This document shows positions 22,078 through 33,929 of a DNA stretch of 64,000 nucleotides, one piece after another (within the stretch, counting starts at the first letter, position 1; each line of letters opens with the position of its first letter). Source of the DNA: Sporothrix humicola (Eukaryota > Ascomycota > Sordariomycetes > Ophiostomatales > Ophiostomataceae); the NCBI GenBank assembly GCA_021396245.1, contig WNYE01000030.1:62001-126000 (forward strand). Reading direction: 5' to 3'. The position numbers were made by a program, and so were the translations under genes. The notes below the pieces were generated by a model. That model made no database searches. It had not been told where the DNA came from and was given only the letters and a program-made list of their open reading frames with translations.

Positions 22078-24303
22078 TTATAAGGCCTTTCCAACACTGG
22101 TGCTGCTTTCATCGCTGTTGCTCCTCAACCGGCCCTTTGTTGGGCTGTCTCGCCGCCGGTCACTGCTGCTGTCCCCCCACATTGGTGCGGAAGGCCCAAC
22201 ATCCGGGCCGGGGTCGCTCCAGTCGCCCATGCTCACACCACTGGAGTATTTACTGGTGAGGCTGTCGCCACGCTGGTGCGCAGCGCGGGGACGACGGACC
22301 TCTCCGGTGCCAACGCCGCCGGAGAGCCGACTGCCGGACCCGTCAGACAGCCTCGGCGCTGTCGACGACCCGGCCACACTCATGTTGGACGATGTTGCGG
22401 TCTTGGGAGTGGAGCGGCCGAGCTGAAGCAGCTCTGGGCGCTCCAGGTCAAAGGGATCTGACCGGAAACGGTTCCGCTTCGCAGACGTGTCAACAGTATT
22501 GACCGTCTGGACCGAATCGCGGTACATTGAGTCCGCACGGAAGTTGGCCAAAGGATCATTCTGGCCGCGAGACCGACGAATATCGGCCACGTAGGTGTTG
22601 GGCTTCAAAGTTGAGTATTCGCCATTGTTGGCGTTGTTGTTGTTGGTGCGGATGGCATTTGCGTCAGAGAAAGGGTTGTTGGCCTGGCTGACGGTCAGCG
22701 GAGCTGGCTTGGCCGACTGGTGAGCAATGGCATTCTTGTCGCTAAACGGATCGTCAAAGTCGATGTTGAGGCGGCCCAGGTAGTCGTTGTTTGAACTGCT
22801 GCCGTAGCGGCCGCGGTCCATACTGGCCCGCTTCTTTTTGCTGTTCTTTTTGTTCTGGGCGGCTCTCTCGAGCTCACGTTCATCCATGCCCAACAGAGTC
22901 AGGAAGTCGGGCTGACCATCCTTCTTGTTAGGCTGTGCACCCATGGCACGTTTCTCGTCCTGACAGTCTCCATCGCCATTGCCACCACGGAACTTTGACG
23001 TGAGCCCGGCACCAGCACCCGCCACACGGCCAAACCAACCCGTGACCTTGTCCTTGGCGGCTGCACCATAGCTTCCGTTCCCAACATCCGAGTTGCCAGA
23101 GCCGTTGGTGGTGTTGCTATCACGGTTGCCGCTCATGTTGTCCGGCCCCATGGACTGCGAATTGCCACGGTCCATGTTGACACTACCATTGGAGGCGCGG
23201 CTGGTCATCATGTCTCCAAAACGGCCCTTGATCCTCCGAATGTTATAGTCGAACGTCGCCTTGATGCGCTCTGTCTTGGGAGTCGGTCCGATACTGCCAC
23301 GATTAATGACATATTCGCCCTTCTCTCCGTTTCGCAGAGTGGCATCGCCGCCACCGCTCCCGCCAAACGTGGCAGGATCCGTTGACAAAGGCGTCAGGAG
23401 GGTGCTCCGCCGTCTCTTCTTTACCCGACGGCGCCAGAACCACACCAGGAACGCAACCAGGCTCAAAAAGGCCACGCCACCAATTACACCTCCAGCAATG
23501 GCGATGGTCGTCTCAGGGTTCGTTCCAGGCGTGCTGGTCACAGCACCCAGTGCGGGGTTGCTTCCGTCTCCCCCGGCAGCGGCTGCTGCTGCTGTCGAGG
23601 ATCCGTCGTCTGTGGCACCGGGCGGTGCTGCAATCGTCGAGAAAATAGCGGCGCCGTTTCCGTTTGTGATGCTCAACGGGGAGCCCGTGGCTGCGCTAGC
23701 TGCCGCGGCGGCACCCGGTGATGATGCTGCCGCTGCGGCGCCCGCTGCGGTATCTGTTGCGGCCGTTGTGGCCGCTGCTGTGGCTAAAGTGGCTATTACG
23801 CCGGTATCAGCTTGACTGGCCTGTATTGATACAGGAGTAGTTTGGGCTTGTGCTTGTGGTTGTGGGGAAGAGGCTGCGGGAACGGTTTGGAAAGTGGGAA
23901 TTGCGGAGGAAATAGTGTCAGGGGGAGGGGGAGAATCGGTTGTGGTCTCCTGCACCGCAGGTGCAAGGCCCGCGTTCGCTTCTTGTGTAGAGGTAGAGAT
24001 AATGATGGAAGTGGAAGTGGAAGTGGTGGATGTAGAGGTAGATGTGGTGGATGTTGATGTTGATGTTGTCTTCACAAAGGTAGATGTGCTCTTCGTACTG
24101 TCTGTAGTTGAAGATGATGCTGCTTGCACCGCATTGGGTGTAGCCTGGGCATTTCCTCCGTTATTGTTATTGTTGTTGGCTGCCGTAGTTGCGGCGGCGC
24201 CGCCGCCGCCGCCACCACCGCCCGCCTTTGGCACGGCTGTACATCTCTTGCCATTAATGCTCGTGATGAACTGGCCGTTGGCGAGGTTAGCGTTGGTCGA
24301 CAT
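22078..24303 (-). CDS. Single-pass membrane protein with low-complexity ectodomain (Mid2-like layout)
   Basis: A single open frame of 741 residues. Residues 1-262 are low complexity: a Gly8 run, Asn6, then a Ser/Thr repeat (STSTTSTSTSTTSTSTS) and Ala/Thr/Pro-rich sequence likely to be O-glycosylated. One strong transmembrane helix follows at about 265-290 (IAIAGGVIGGVAFLSLVAFL), then a stop-transfer cluster RRRVKKRRR and a long polar Ser/Asn/Gly-rich tail. This layout resembles Mid2/WSC-type wall-stress sensors, but no cysteine-rich WSC domain and no N-terminal signal peptide are visible; the sole early Cys is in INGKRCTAVP. Either the single helix acts as a reverse signal anchor or a 5' exon with a signal peptide has been missed. 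The start has good context (CACAATG). Confidence 0.6.
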   Translation of the reverse strand: MSTNANLANGQFITSINGKRCTAVPKAGGGGGGGGAAATTAANNNNNNGGNAQATPNAVQAASSSTTDSTKSTSTFVKTTSTSTSTTSTSTSTTSTSTSIIISTSTQEANAGLAPAVQETTTDSPPPPDTISSAIPTFQTVPAASSPQPQAQAQTTPVSIQASQADTGVIATLATAAATTAATDTAAGAAAAASSPGAAAAASAATGSPLSITNGNGAAIFSTIAAPPGATDDGSSTAAAAAAGGDGSNPALGAVTSTPGTNPETTIAIAGGVIGGVAFLSLVAFLVWFWRRRVKKRRRSTLLTPLSTDPATFGGSGGGDATLRNGEKGEYVINRGSIGPTPKTERIKATFDYNIRRIKGRFGDMMTSRASNGSVNMDRGNSQSMGPDNMSGNRDSNTTNGSGNSDVGNGSYGAAAKDKVTGWFGRVAGAGAGLTSKFRGGNGDGDCQDEKRAMGAQPNKKDGQPDFLTLLGMDERELERAAQNKKNSKKKRASMDRGRYGSSSNNDYLGRLNIDFDDPFSDKNAIAHQSAKPAPLTVSQANNPFSDANAIRTNNNNANNGEYSTLKPNTYVADIRRSRGQNDPLANFRADSMYRDSVQTVNTVDTSAKRNRFRSDPFDLERPELLQLGRSTPKTATSSNMSVAGSSTAPRLSDGSGSRLSGGVGTGEVRRPRAAHQRGDSLTSKYSSGVSMGDWSDPGPDVGPSAPMWGDSSSDRRRDSPTKGRLRSNSDESSTSVGKAL

Positions 24304-26129
24304 TGTGCTGTCGCCGGTTCGCGTTCGCGTTTACGATAGCAGAGGATGAGAGAGGGAGGCAGGAAAGCGAGAGACGAATCCGTGAGATGTCGCTGTCTTC
24401 TGTGGCCGTGTCCAGACGAGCCGTTTCGTTCGATATACCGAGGACAGTCGATATCCAGTGAGTAAAAACGTATGTAAATAAAAGTGTCGACACCAGGCGA
24501 GTCCAGTCGCACGACGAAAGAAAGAAAAAAAGGAAGCGGGCCTCGTGGGCCAAGTTCAGTTGAAAACGATCATGAAAGCTGATCGTGAGAAAATTGTTGA
24601 AGAAGGAGAAATGTGGGTGCCGGTTTGGTTTTCTCTGGCGAGTGTAGAAGACAGAACAAGAAACGTCCAAGCAAGCGGCTGGTAGAGTGACGGACAGAAG
24701 ACAGGACTGGAGCACGGAAGACGGGACACGGAAAATAGGAGGCTAGAGTGAAGGGAGATGGAAGTGAGGGTGCATGTGTGGGAGCGAGATGGGGACGAGA
24801 GAGAGGGAGGGAGAGAGGAGTGAGGCCGAAGATGGAGGGACGGGATCCAAAGTCGTCGGCAAAATAAAATTGAGGGACTGCGAGAGCGATGCAGACCGAA
24901 ATTGCAAATAGACTGGTCGAGGAAGAGAGATGCTCGTCGGATGTGGAGGAAGCCAAAACAAAGCAGCGCGAGAGAGGGCGAGAGTGAAGGTGCCCGAGAT
25001 GGAGAGACTGGGAAGCAGGAACTGAGAAACTGGAAAAATGGGAAAGGCGACGATCGAAACAGATGAGGCGGCTAAAGTCGACAGAGAGATGCGAAATGAG
25101 AGGAGAGGAATGGAGAGAGTTGTGAAGCAAGAGATCAGAGGCGAAGACGATGAAAACGCAGAGAACCAGAGTAATCTACAACGATGTTGATGCGGGTGAA
25201 TTGGCGAGAATCAATGGGTCAGGAAACAGATGCGAGAAAAAAAAGTTTCGAAAGAAGGAAAAGATGATGGAGAGAATACAGACGAGCGAGAAAAAACAGA
25301 AGAGATCTGGAGAAGCCATAGTCGGTACATAGAAAGAAGGAGGAAAGAGCGAGGGGACACACAGAACAGACAGACCGTGGGCAGGAGGTCAGGAAGGAAG
25401 GCGTTTCGGAATCGTCAAGACCTGGCTGGCTGCTCTTTCCCCAGACACCCACGTTTCCATCGCCCTTTCCATTCCTGCCTGTTCGCTCTTTCCTTGTTGG
25501 TCCTACAGCCTACGGGTTGTACAGTTTCTACTTGGGGATCTTCGCAGGGGGGAAATGCAAGTACAGGGTCATGTCTATTCAAAGGGAGTTGAGGCATATT
25601 GAGAGAGGAACGACGAGAAAAAAGAGAGAAGGAAAAGAGGCAGTCTAGACACAAGATGCTGTGCAGGATTGATCGTTGTTTGATGGGAGGGCAAGACAAC
25701 ACGGGATTGGTCAGAACCCAGTCAAAGACCCTCAGGAGAAAGAAGAAGACTCTCTGAGAGGACTTGAGGCACCAAAAGGAAAAGGAGAGGAGGCAGAGGG
25801 GTCAGATATCTACCCTGCATGTCGCCGTGGCCGTGGCTCAGTTCTCTGACGTCGCCGCTCGCGTGGGAATGCGGGCTCGTGGGCTGCGCTCGGGTGTAAG
25901 TGATGTATATCTGACAGATAGTGCAGGTTGACGTATTGGCTATATTTGGCTTTGCATATGGATGAATAACGTGCAGAGTGCGTGCGGACCGAGCAGAATG
26001 CGGCTGTAAAAGGGCGAGGCGACGCTTTGACACACGGATTCGCGACGGCCCCTGTCCTGCGACAAATCTGAGGCAAAGCGTGGGCGGGGCGAGGTGAGAG
26101 TCATGGACTCTTTTGGAAACGTAAATGGA

Positions 26130-26144
26130 GGGGGGGGGGGGGGG
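26130..26144. repeat. G15 homopolymer
   Basis: Fifteen consecutive G on the plus strand, non-coding. The length may be unreliable in assemblies. Confidence 0.9.
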
Positions 26145-26673
26145 TTGCGATGGAGTTGACTGGACTGATTCGGTATCCAATTGTATTCTTCTTTCTGCTT
26201 TTTATTCCAGCATCCCCCGCGTAGTTTTGTTTATTTGAGTTGTGATTGTCAGCATCGAAATATGTAAACTGACGATGCTCCGAATTGGAGGGAAAACCAC
26301 ACCGTAGCGAAAGCAGAAAGAAGAAGAAGAAAAGTGCAAACTTACAGAATCACTGGCGAAATGCAAGGACGGTGACGCCATGTTCCCGCGAAACTGTGCA
26401 ACTCATTCCCAGGGGTTCTTTGGGGCCTTGATGGTGATACACGAGACGCTTCAAAACGAAGACAAGTCCAGGCCAGCAATGGCAACCAGAGTCGCACTAT
26501 TGTTCTGCAAACGCCAAGATAATAACTGTTTCGCTCGCTGGACCTCCCTTCCAGTGAGGCCGGTTCTCTCCGCGACAGCTCCTCCTTTTCGTTTTCTTCG
26601 CCCAGGAAGAGAGATGAGAAACAAAGCTGAGATGTTACATAAGGGCAAGGGCTCACGCCTTCTTTATTTTTGA

Positions 26674-26689
26674 AAAAAAAAAAAAAAAA
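26674..26689. repeat. A16 homopolymer
   Basis: Sixteen consecutive A on the plus strand, non-coding. Confidence 0.9.
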
Positions 26690-27936
26690 TTTGCGTTGAA
26701 GAGTCCGTCGTTGGCAGGATTTCCGCACGACGTTGCGATGGTAGTCCAAGTCGAGAATATGTCACGAACATGACCGGTGCGTGAAGAGCTGCTCGTTTCG
26801 ACAGCCAGTGATGCCAAGCATCTTTCCCTTGCTCTGTCAGAGGTATTTTCGTCGTATGTGATGTCGAAAGCAACAGCAAGCTTCACCACGGTCCTCTGCG
26901 TCGCCGGGAGTGCGTGCTGCCGGACCAAGAGATTTTTTTCGTCTTTTTGTCTCGTGGACACAGATTTGAAGCCTTTCGAAATTCCAAATGCATTCTTCTT
27001 TGGTTCTCTTCCTTCTTCGCGAGACGATCTGCGGCCATCAAACGACGCGGCAGTACGAAAGAAGGCAGAATAAGAAAATAAGCATTGACTTAAAGTGCGT
27101 TCTCGACGGCAATCCCCAAGCTGCTTAATTGCTTATTTGCCCACGGTCTTCCAGCTCAAAAGGCCCTGACATTTTGATCAAGCGGCGTGCCTGCCAGTCT
27201 GTTCTCCAGCAGCGGGACCTAAGGTTAGTTCCCGTGGTGGCGGGCATTGCTGCAGGAGATGTCTCTCACTGCAGAAGGAACTCACTGGTGCATCTGTAGT
27301 CAAATCGAGGTGTGAGAGACCGAAGCGTGGTCTGCTTGCAAAACAATATGTAAGTGAGGACACAAATTCTTCATGTTCACCATTTCCGCAGTACATAAAG
27401 CAACGTGAGAGAGTAGGTGCCACTGCTGCTAATCTGTGTGACCAAGCACCAGTTGCACCTTCCCTTATATTTGGCTACCAGCTCAACGGCTTTGTGGCCC
27501 AGTATCTTTAGCTCTTTCCTCTTTGGACCCTTGTTGTTAAACGCCTCAACGTGACTGCTTGTGCATACAGTGTACTATGTAACACCCTCTTCCGAACAAA
27601 AAGTGATAGATGATAAAACGAAACAGCCCGCTGCTTGCTCGTTGCTTGCATTTTCGCCTCGAAAACAGCTTTCCGCACAAAGGGCCTATGCCAACCAAAC
27701 AATCGACAGCTAGTTGGCTGTGAAAGATCCCCCAGCTCCACACGGGGTGGGGTAGGGTCGTTCGCTCTTTCCTCCGTTTCCCTTGGGCATCAGGGCGGTG
27801 AGCTGGCCAGCATACGACGTATTCACCGTTGCATCGTGTACGGAGTGCCGGCACAGTGTCTACGAGTGCCTTGGCGGGCCTGCCTTCACGGCCTGCAACT
27901 GCCAACAAAGAGAAGGCACGACTTACGGAGACGAGT

Positions 27937-27960
27937 TGTGTGTGTGTGTGTGTGTGTGTG
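27937..27960. repeat. (TG)12 microsatellite
   Basis: Twelve TG units read directly, about 800 bases upstream of the start at 28758. Such tracts are expected to vary in length between isolates. Confidence 0.92.
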
Positions 27961-28757
27961 GTGGTGCGTGTGGGCAAGGGAAGTTGCAATGCAGGAGCGG
28001 CCAGCAAGGGAAGGCGCCGCCGACACGACAGCCAACTGCCCATTTATGGAAAAAGAAAGTGCACAAAGAGGGGGGGGAAGAAAGAGCGAAGCAGGACGGC
28101 CACCCGCAAAACAAAAACACACCCACCTGGACGGGAACGGTGGGGGACTTTACTGGACTGGACTTGGACCTGGGATCTTCGGCGGGCAAGTGCAGCGTTA
28201 GCGGCGGCCGTTGCTCCATACTATTTGCGACTGGTGCTAACGGCGGCCGCGAACTGCACGCAACTGCAACCGTTAGTGCTTCTTTCCCAGGAGAGGAAGG
28301 AGCAGCCCAAGGGCGAAGGGTCTCCAAAGCGGGCAGGAGAGATCGGACAGAGCAGAGCTCGCGACCTTTAATATTTCCCAGCTGCAATTGCAATCTACGG
28401 CTTCTTGCCTTTCTTTGCTCTTCTGCACGCAAACATCGTTTCTTCCCCAGCCTGATCGACCGATCGTCTGCCAAACTGCACAGCGCCGTCAACCCGTCAA
28501 AGAGACCTTCGGCAAGGGAGCCCCTCATCCCGCAAAAGGCGAAGACACGCAGGCCCAGCAGCTTTGTCTCCCCGCGCACGACCTCGTCACGGCCCTCTCT
28601 ATCTCCTTCGTCTTCTCTCCCGGCCTCCCAGCCTTTTCCAGCATCGCGCCGACTCTCGGGCCTCGCGACATCCGCCCGTCCCCGCGACAGGCTCTGCTTT
28701 GCTGCTTTCTATTGTTTCTGTCGCTTTTAGTCGTGGCTTCCTCTCTCATCCGCAATC

Positions 28758-31395
28758 ATGTTTGGGAATATGCCCCTCTTCTGTAAGTCTTTCCCCCTCA
28801 TTGAATATCCATCCCTTTCCAGAAACCCCTTTTGATTTCCACCGTTTTCTTTGTTCGGCGATGCTCCTATGAATGCATTGTCCTGTATCCTGGGCCATGA
28901 CTGCTCGGCCATTACGTGTCAATTGCCTATGATCTGGTTCACGGTCCCCGCCTCAATCCGTTTATCTTCCTCATTTATGCTTCTAGATGCGGTTCGTTGC
29001 CGTGTCGAAGCATGGCCCCTGCTCTTTTCTTCTTCTTTGCTTTTCTTTGCCTGTATCAAATCCATTCTACGTCCTCTGCAAGTGGCGGTGATCACCGTGC
29101 CTTCTTCCCGCGTTGTCAATGCCAGTGTATGCTTCTTTGAGGTCCGCGGTGTCTCATCTGTTAAGCTTGCCCAGTCTGATCGTCTCTGCACCGTCTGCAC
29201 CATCTGCACCAAATTCCACCTCGTGTGCCTGGCTCGGCACCAGCGATACCCGCTGCTCTCCTTGTCCCAACATTGCTCATTCCCCATTCTTCCCCAGGAG
29301 ACCTTCTTGTTTTTGCAATATCTCTTTGTCTCGTCGTCTGAACTCTGTCTAACCAATGCATATCGCAGCCAATGCGCTTCCATCATCGCCTCCTAAAGAT
29401 GTGCCGCCACCCACGCCTGTGAACTTCCCACGGTACTTTGCTGAGTTGACTGGTGAACCTACCGGGGCTGCTTCTGATGCTCCATCTGAACAGTCCGCTG
29501 GTGCGGCCGGGTCACCCAAGAAACTGCCCCTGACAGCCATCCTTCAGACGATTGTGCGCCCAACAGAAGTCAGCCTCCGGCATTTTCAGGCCCTTGGTGT
29601 CCATATCCAGCAGAACGCCGAATCCACGGCTATAATCCCGGAATATCACAGCCATGTTCCCGACTTCTCTGCATGGGACGACATTTCTTATGATGACGCC
29701 CGTGAGCTTAACGAGTCCACACGGCGGCCAATCAACAATGGCAACCGGTCTCCCGGAATCCAGACCTATTTAGAGCGCAGAAAGGAACTGTCCATTGACA
29801 ACAATGCTGCCTACCGGTCCGTGCGCCGGATGCAGCCGTTACAGCCGGGCCAACCGGCCGTGCGGCTTGGCAATGCTTATGAGTTCTACCGCCATCTCGA
29901 AAGTTTCTCGGCGTTCTGGGACGATACATCCATGGCGCCACCACCGGCCAAGGACGACTCTAAGGCGTCCAGTCCACCGTCCGGGACTGCGGAGGCTTCT
30001 GCCGAAAAGGCAGCCGACGATCAGGGTGAGAAGAGTGGCGATGCTGAGGGTGGCGACGGCAACGAGAGCGGCTGTGAATCCGTCTCGTCTGCCTCCTCGA
30101 CAGCCGTTACCACGGACTCTGAGAGCAAGCCGTCGTCACCGGCCAAGGATGGTACCCCATCTATTCCCGAGTTCCGTTTCTATCGCACCAATGCCGGCAG
30201 TCAAATGCCGCCAGAGTATCGCCTAAACATTATTACGGCGTTCCTGAAGCTTGTTGCGTACGATTTCGGCTGCAATGTCTCCGCCCCCCGGGTGGAACCG
30301 CGCCTATATCTTAATGCGGGGACAGTGTCTCCCGAAGAAGCCCAAGACAAGCCTCCGCAAAAGGAGGGTGAAGCTGAAGCGCAAGAACAGAAACAGTCTC
30401 AACCAGCCCCGCCAGCGAAGCCACATAGATCGCCTAGCTCGTACTTCTCTTCAGGCTGCATCTTTGTATTCCGCTCACCCCTGACACGCGAGGCTGCCCG
30501 GTCAGGTGTTGTGGAGGGTCCCCTAGCTGCTGTCAGTGCTCGTCATACAACGACGTTTTCTGGCCCCGACGGCCCGGCAACCGACAAGGACTCATCTATC
30601 GACTTGGCACGTGAGCTTGTGGCGGCCTTGCTAACAGCCCAACACCGTGCGCGCGAGGGCCGTGCGGAACGGCGGATCGGCAAGGGCGAGTGGTGGACCA
30701 CAAAGCCTCGTTGGGGTGGTGGCTCCGGCGGCCCCATTGGCCGCGAGGTGGACTCTGCACCCAACACCGACGAGGTCCCAAATGTCAACGAGAAGGCCGA
30801 GGGTGCTGGCCCTGCTACAGCTGCATCATCAGGAGGCAGTGCGGCCAGTACCTCCAGCAGTGGACCGTCACGGCCAGGAAGATATTCATCTGGGAGAGGA
30901 AGCAGTGGACTCAGCGGCGGCGGCGGCGGCGGACGTGCCAACTTGATGAGTGCGCTTGAATCCGCCTACAGTATCACAGATATGCCCGTCCGCGGTGCGG
31001 CTAAGAAACCGCGCAAGGGCCTCGCTATCTACGATAACTACCGCATGGTGCGGCCGCCGAGCTCCAGCTGGGACAAGAAGACGCGGTACCAGGCCATTGG
31101 TCGGAAACACGGCGCCGATTATGACGATATCTTTGTAATCAGCGCCCTGTTCCACCACATGTCTATTGTGCGCATGCGGGTACCACTGCGCCTGCTCCAA
31201 GCATTGGATGGAGACGAAGAAGCCGAGGTAACCGTGGATGCGAACTGGACCGGTCTCCAGGTTGTCCGCAGCCCCTGGTACGACTTTTTCAAGATCGAGG
31301 ACCGCCTCAAGGCCATGCAGCTGTCCTGGGCCATGATGGCCTATCTAATGCGTGAGCAGGACGACACCGACGTCAAGATGGGCGGTGACGCATGA
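28758..31395 (+). CDS. Conserved-looking fungal protein of unknown function
   Basis: Two coding exons, 28758-28782 (25 nt) and 29369-31395, around a 586-nt intron with donor GTAAGT, branch point CTAAC and acceptor GCAG; 683 residues starting MFGNMPLFSNALPSSPPKD. I do not recognise the family. Ordered, probably conserved blocks are residues about 55-195 (LTAILQTIVRPTEVSLRHF onward), about 275-320, about 365-460 (FSSGCIFVFRSPLTREAARS) and about 555-675 (RKGLAIYDNYRMVRPPSSSW onward). They are separated by acidic, Ser/Ala/Glu-rich and Gly-rich linkers. No signal peptide or transmembrane helix is seen. If the long intron is wrong, the ATG at 29356 would start the protein as MHIAANALPSS, losing eight residues. 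Confidence 0.72.
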
Positions 31396-31961
31396 TGGAT
31401 GATAGGGACATTTAGGGCCGTATAGCCTCTTGCATGGGCTAGGCATGAACCGACACCTGGTTTCATACGCTCCAAAAAGAGAAGAAATTGGAGCTCTTTA
31501 TATTTGTGATGATTCATACGACCAGCAATTACTTTAAATAACACAACACATGACATCATGCAATGAAATCTGTATTTTGAACATAGAGCCGTCTTTCGAA
31601 GATTGAAATTTATTTATCAAGTAAAAGTAAGAATAGTAAAAGCAAAGAAGTGCAATGATGGCTAAGAAATAGACCAGTGTGTCTCTCTTTTTTCCCTTTC
31701 CAGTAAACCAAAATTAACGGATATACATAAAAATAAAATGGTAAAAATGTAAAGTAGTAGGAGAGAAAAAGAAGTAAGAATTGAGTTCGCAAAGGACAAT
31801 AATCAGCAATGCAGCCAGTGGTAGTAAAAAAGTCTTCCTACAAAAATAAAACGCAAATAAATGCAAATGGCCACGACCCAGACAGTGAACATAAAGAGAG
31901 TCGCGGTCGAAAAGCACACTTGTGCTACACACTTGTGTTTCGCTACTCGTGCAAACCTCAT
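31396..31961. other. Convergent intergenic region
   Basis: The 566-base gap is AT-rich and holds both 3' UTRs. A minus-strand AATAAA (TTTATT on the plus strand near 31610) and a plus-strand AATAAA near 31732 suggest that the two transcripts overlap at their 3' ends. Confidence 0.55.
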
Positions 31962-33929
31962 TTACATGACAAATAGTAGGTTTGTATCTAAGAGATGGTT
32001 AGTATATGTGTTTACAGCCTGTTATTTGGCGTGCAAAATGCAAGAAGAAAAAAAACAATCAAAAATACATGCTTGCGAAATAGAGGCCTTACCGAGAGGG
32101 TGGGAGCTCGACAGCTGTGGCTTCTGGGTGTAACGAGTGGACAGCTCATCACGGATGCTGTTCAACAGCTGAACGTAGCTCTGCTGAGGGTTCTTCCTGA
32201 GTGAGGAGATAAACGCCCATGACATGGCGCCGGTGGCTTGTGATGCGATCGTTGCGTCGGCACTGTAAAAAAGTAAAAAATGTTAGCGACTGTGCATCTC
32301 CATTAAACGCAACCCGCCGCCCCAGGACCAAAGTCACGACTTTACCAGAAAGCCATACTTTGTCCCAGAGCTTAAGGGGTAGAAAAGAGCTAGACTAAAA
32401 TACAGAAGCACCCCAGGGGAATATTGACGTGATGACGAGGCAATCATCCGAATAAAACAAGAAACAAATTGTGGGCCAGCCAGTAATAAAACAAGAGGGC
32501 GGTCGCAAAGGAAAAAAGAAGAAGAAAAGAAAACATCAAAAGCAAGCAATGCTTAAGTAAGCGGGTACGTACGAAGTCTGGTCATCCTTGCTGCCGGAAA
32601 GCATTATGACGTCGGCCGGCGACGTCTTGGTAGCAAGCGTACGAGCGTGAGCCTCATCACCTCCTGTGGCCTTCTTGAAGAAGCCCATGATGTTGTGTGC
32701 GACGCCGCCAAGGTCGCCCTGGCTGTAAGACGAAATGACGTTGAGCAGGCCCTGGCCGGCCTCCTTGGCCAAGTTGGGCTCCTTGAGAATACCCTGCGTA
32801 GAGTAGATGTAAGGAAGGTCAAGCGCCGTTCCCGAGTGGCACGAGTCGAAGATAGCAGTCAGGCGAACACCAGCCTGTAGTGGCCGGACCATGATGCGGT
32901 GCATTTCGTCATCGGTAATGTGGCTGTGGGTGCGGAAGTCGACTGGGTAAATGACTTCGTCGTAGCCATCGTCTTCGTCGCCGTCGAGGTCTCGTGTCTG
33001 GCCACCGTGGCCTGAATAGTGGAAGAAAAGCGAGTCATTTGGCCGGGCATCCTTGACCAGCCAATGCATGGCACGCAGAATGTTCTCTTTGGTCGGCTGG
33101 CTCATTGGGTTTTGCTGGTCGTCTGTGAGAATCACCATGTCTTCGCGCTTATAGCCAAAGTGCTCCACCAGGTACGAAGACATGTTGCGGACATCGTTGA
33201 TGCAGCCACGGAGCTGTCCTCGCTGGCCGAAGTAGTTGATGCCTATCAAAAGGGCCTTCCTCCGACCGGTGCATTGTGAGTACTGAAAGGCGTAGCCGTT
33301 CGGGGCGCCGTTACCGAACTGCTGGGGTGTCTGAGGGGGTTTGTGCATGTTTGGGTCGGCAAATGCGTTGTTCGCTAGGCAGGTCAGCTACTGTGACATT
33401 CAAGAATCCATGAGCGGATCAATGCACAACTTACATTGCCGAGGGCCGCCAAACTGCTGCTGGCCGCCGTTGAAGGGTGCACCATAATGCTGCTGTGGTG
33501 GTGGCTACAGAAATCACTGTCAGTCCTGCAAACCTTAATTCGCGATACGGCGTACGCGAGAAGGAAGATGCTGTGCGAAAATGTGACGCTGCGCAAAACG
33601 CACCTGGTTGTAACCATATGGTTGGGGAGGCGGCTGATGGTACCCATAAGCCGGGCCGCCAGGGCCAGGTGGGATATATCCATTGAACTGCTGAGGAGGA
33701 CTGCCAAGGCGGAATTAGCATGCAATTGCCCAAGGTATTGGGAAGGTTCGTGAGGCAAAGAGGGCAGACACAAAGACGGGATCCGGCAGATTGAACATAG
33801 TACGTCGTATGTGCGCAGAAAAAAGACGACATGTGTGGGGGCTACTCACGGGTAATAGCCCTGAGGAGGGAATGCGCCAGGAGGCGGCGCGCCGTAAGGG
33901 CCGTAGTTTTGTCCAGGGTATCCAGACAT
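31962..33929 (-). CDS. MCA1: Type I metacaspase
   Basis: Six exons: 33929-33850, 33700-33604, 33504-33435, 33374-32573, 32262-32093 and 31987-31962; introns of 149, 99, 60, 310 and 105 nt; 414 residues. The first ~100 residues are a Pro/Gln/Gly/Tyr-rich prodomain (MSGYPGQNYGPYGAPPPG onward). The caspase fold starts at CTGRRKALLIGINYFGQ; the catalytic dyad is His205 in HYSGHGG and Cys261 in DSCHSG. The last exon of 26 nt encodes the conserved tail DTNLLFVM, which confirms the splicing at the 3' end. Metacaspases are Ca2+-dependent Arg/Lys-specific cysteine peptidases of the cytosol, tied to stress, protein aggregate clearance and cell death. Confidence 0.95.

Larger units (their letters stand above)
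24304..28757. other. Divergent intergenic region
   Basis: This 4.45 kb lies between two divergent gene starts. The left third (24.3-25.4 kb) is purine-rich on the plus strand, i.e. a pyrimidine-rich leader for the minus-strand gene, and about 28.4-28.75 kb is pyrimidine-rich for the plus-strand gene. Between them lie a G15 run, an A16 run, a (TG)12 run and one TACGACGTA (27813). No gene was found in it. Confidence 0.5.

Noticed and set aside
27937..27960. (TG)12 as a Z-DNA-type regulatory switch
   Set aside because: The tract is real, but nothing in the sequence supports a function beyond a microsatellite.
27783..28730. 315-codon plus-strand frame just upstream of the unknown-function gene
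   Set aside because: Crosses the (TG)12 tract and a C/T-rich leader, with Cys/Ser/Arg-rich nonsense composition; better read as promoter and 5' UTR.
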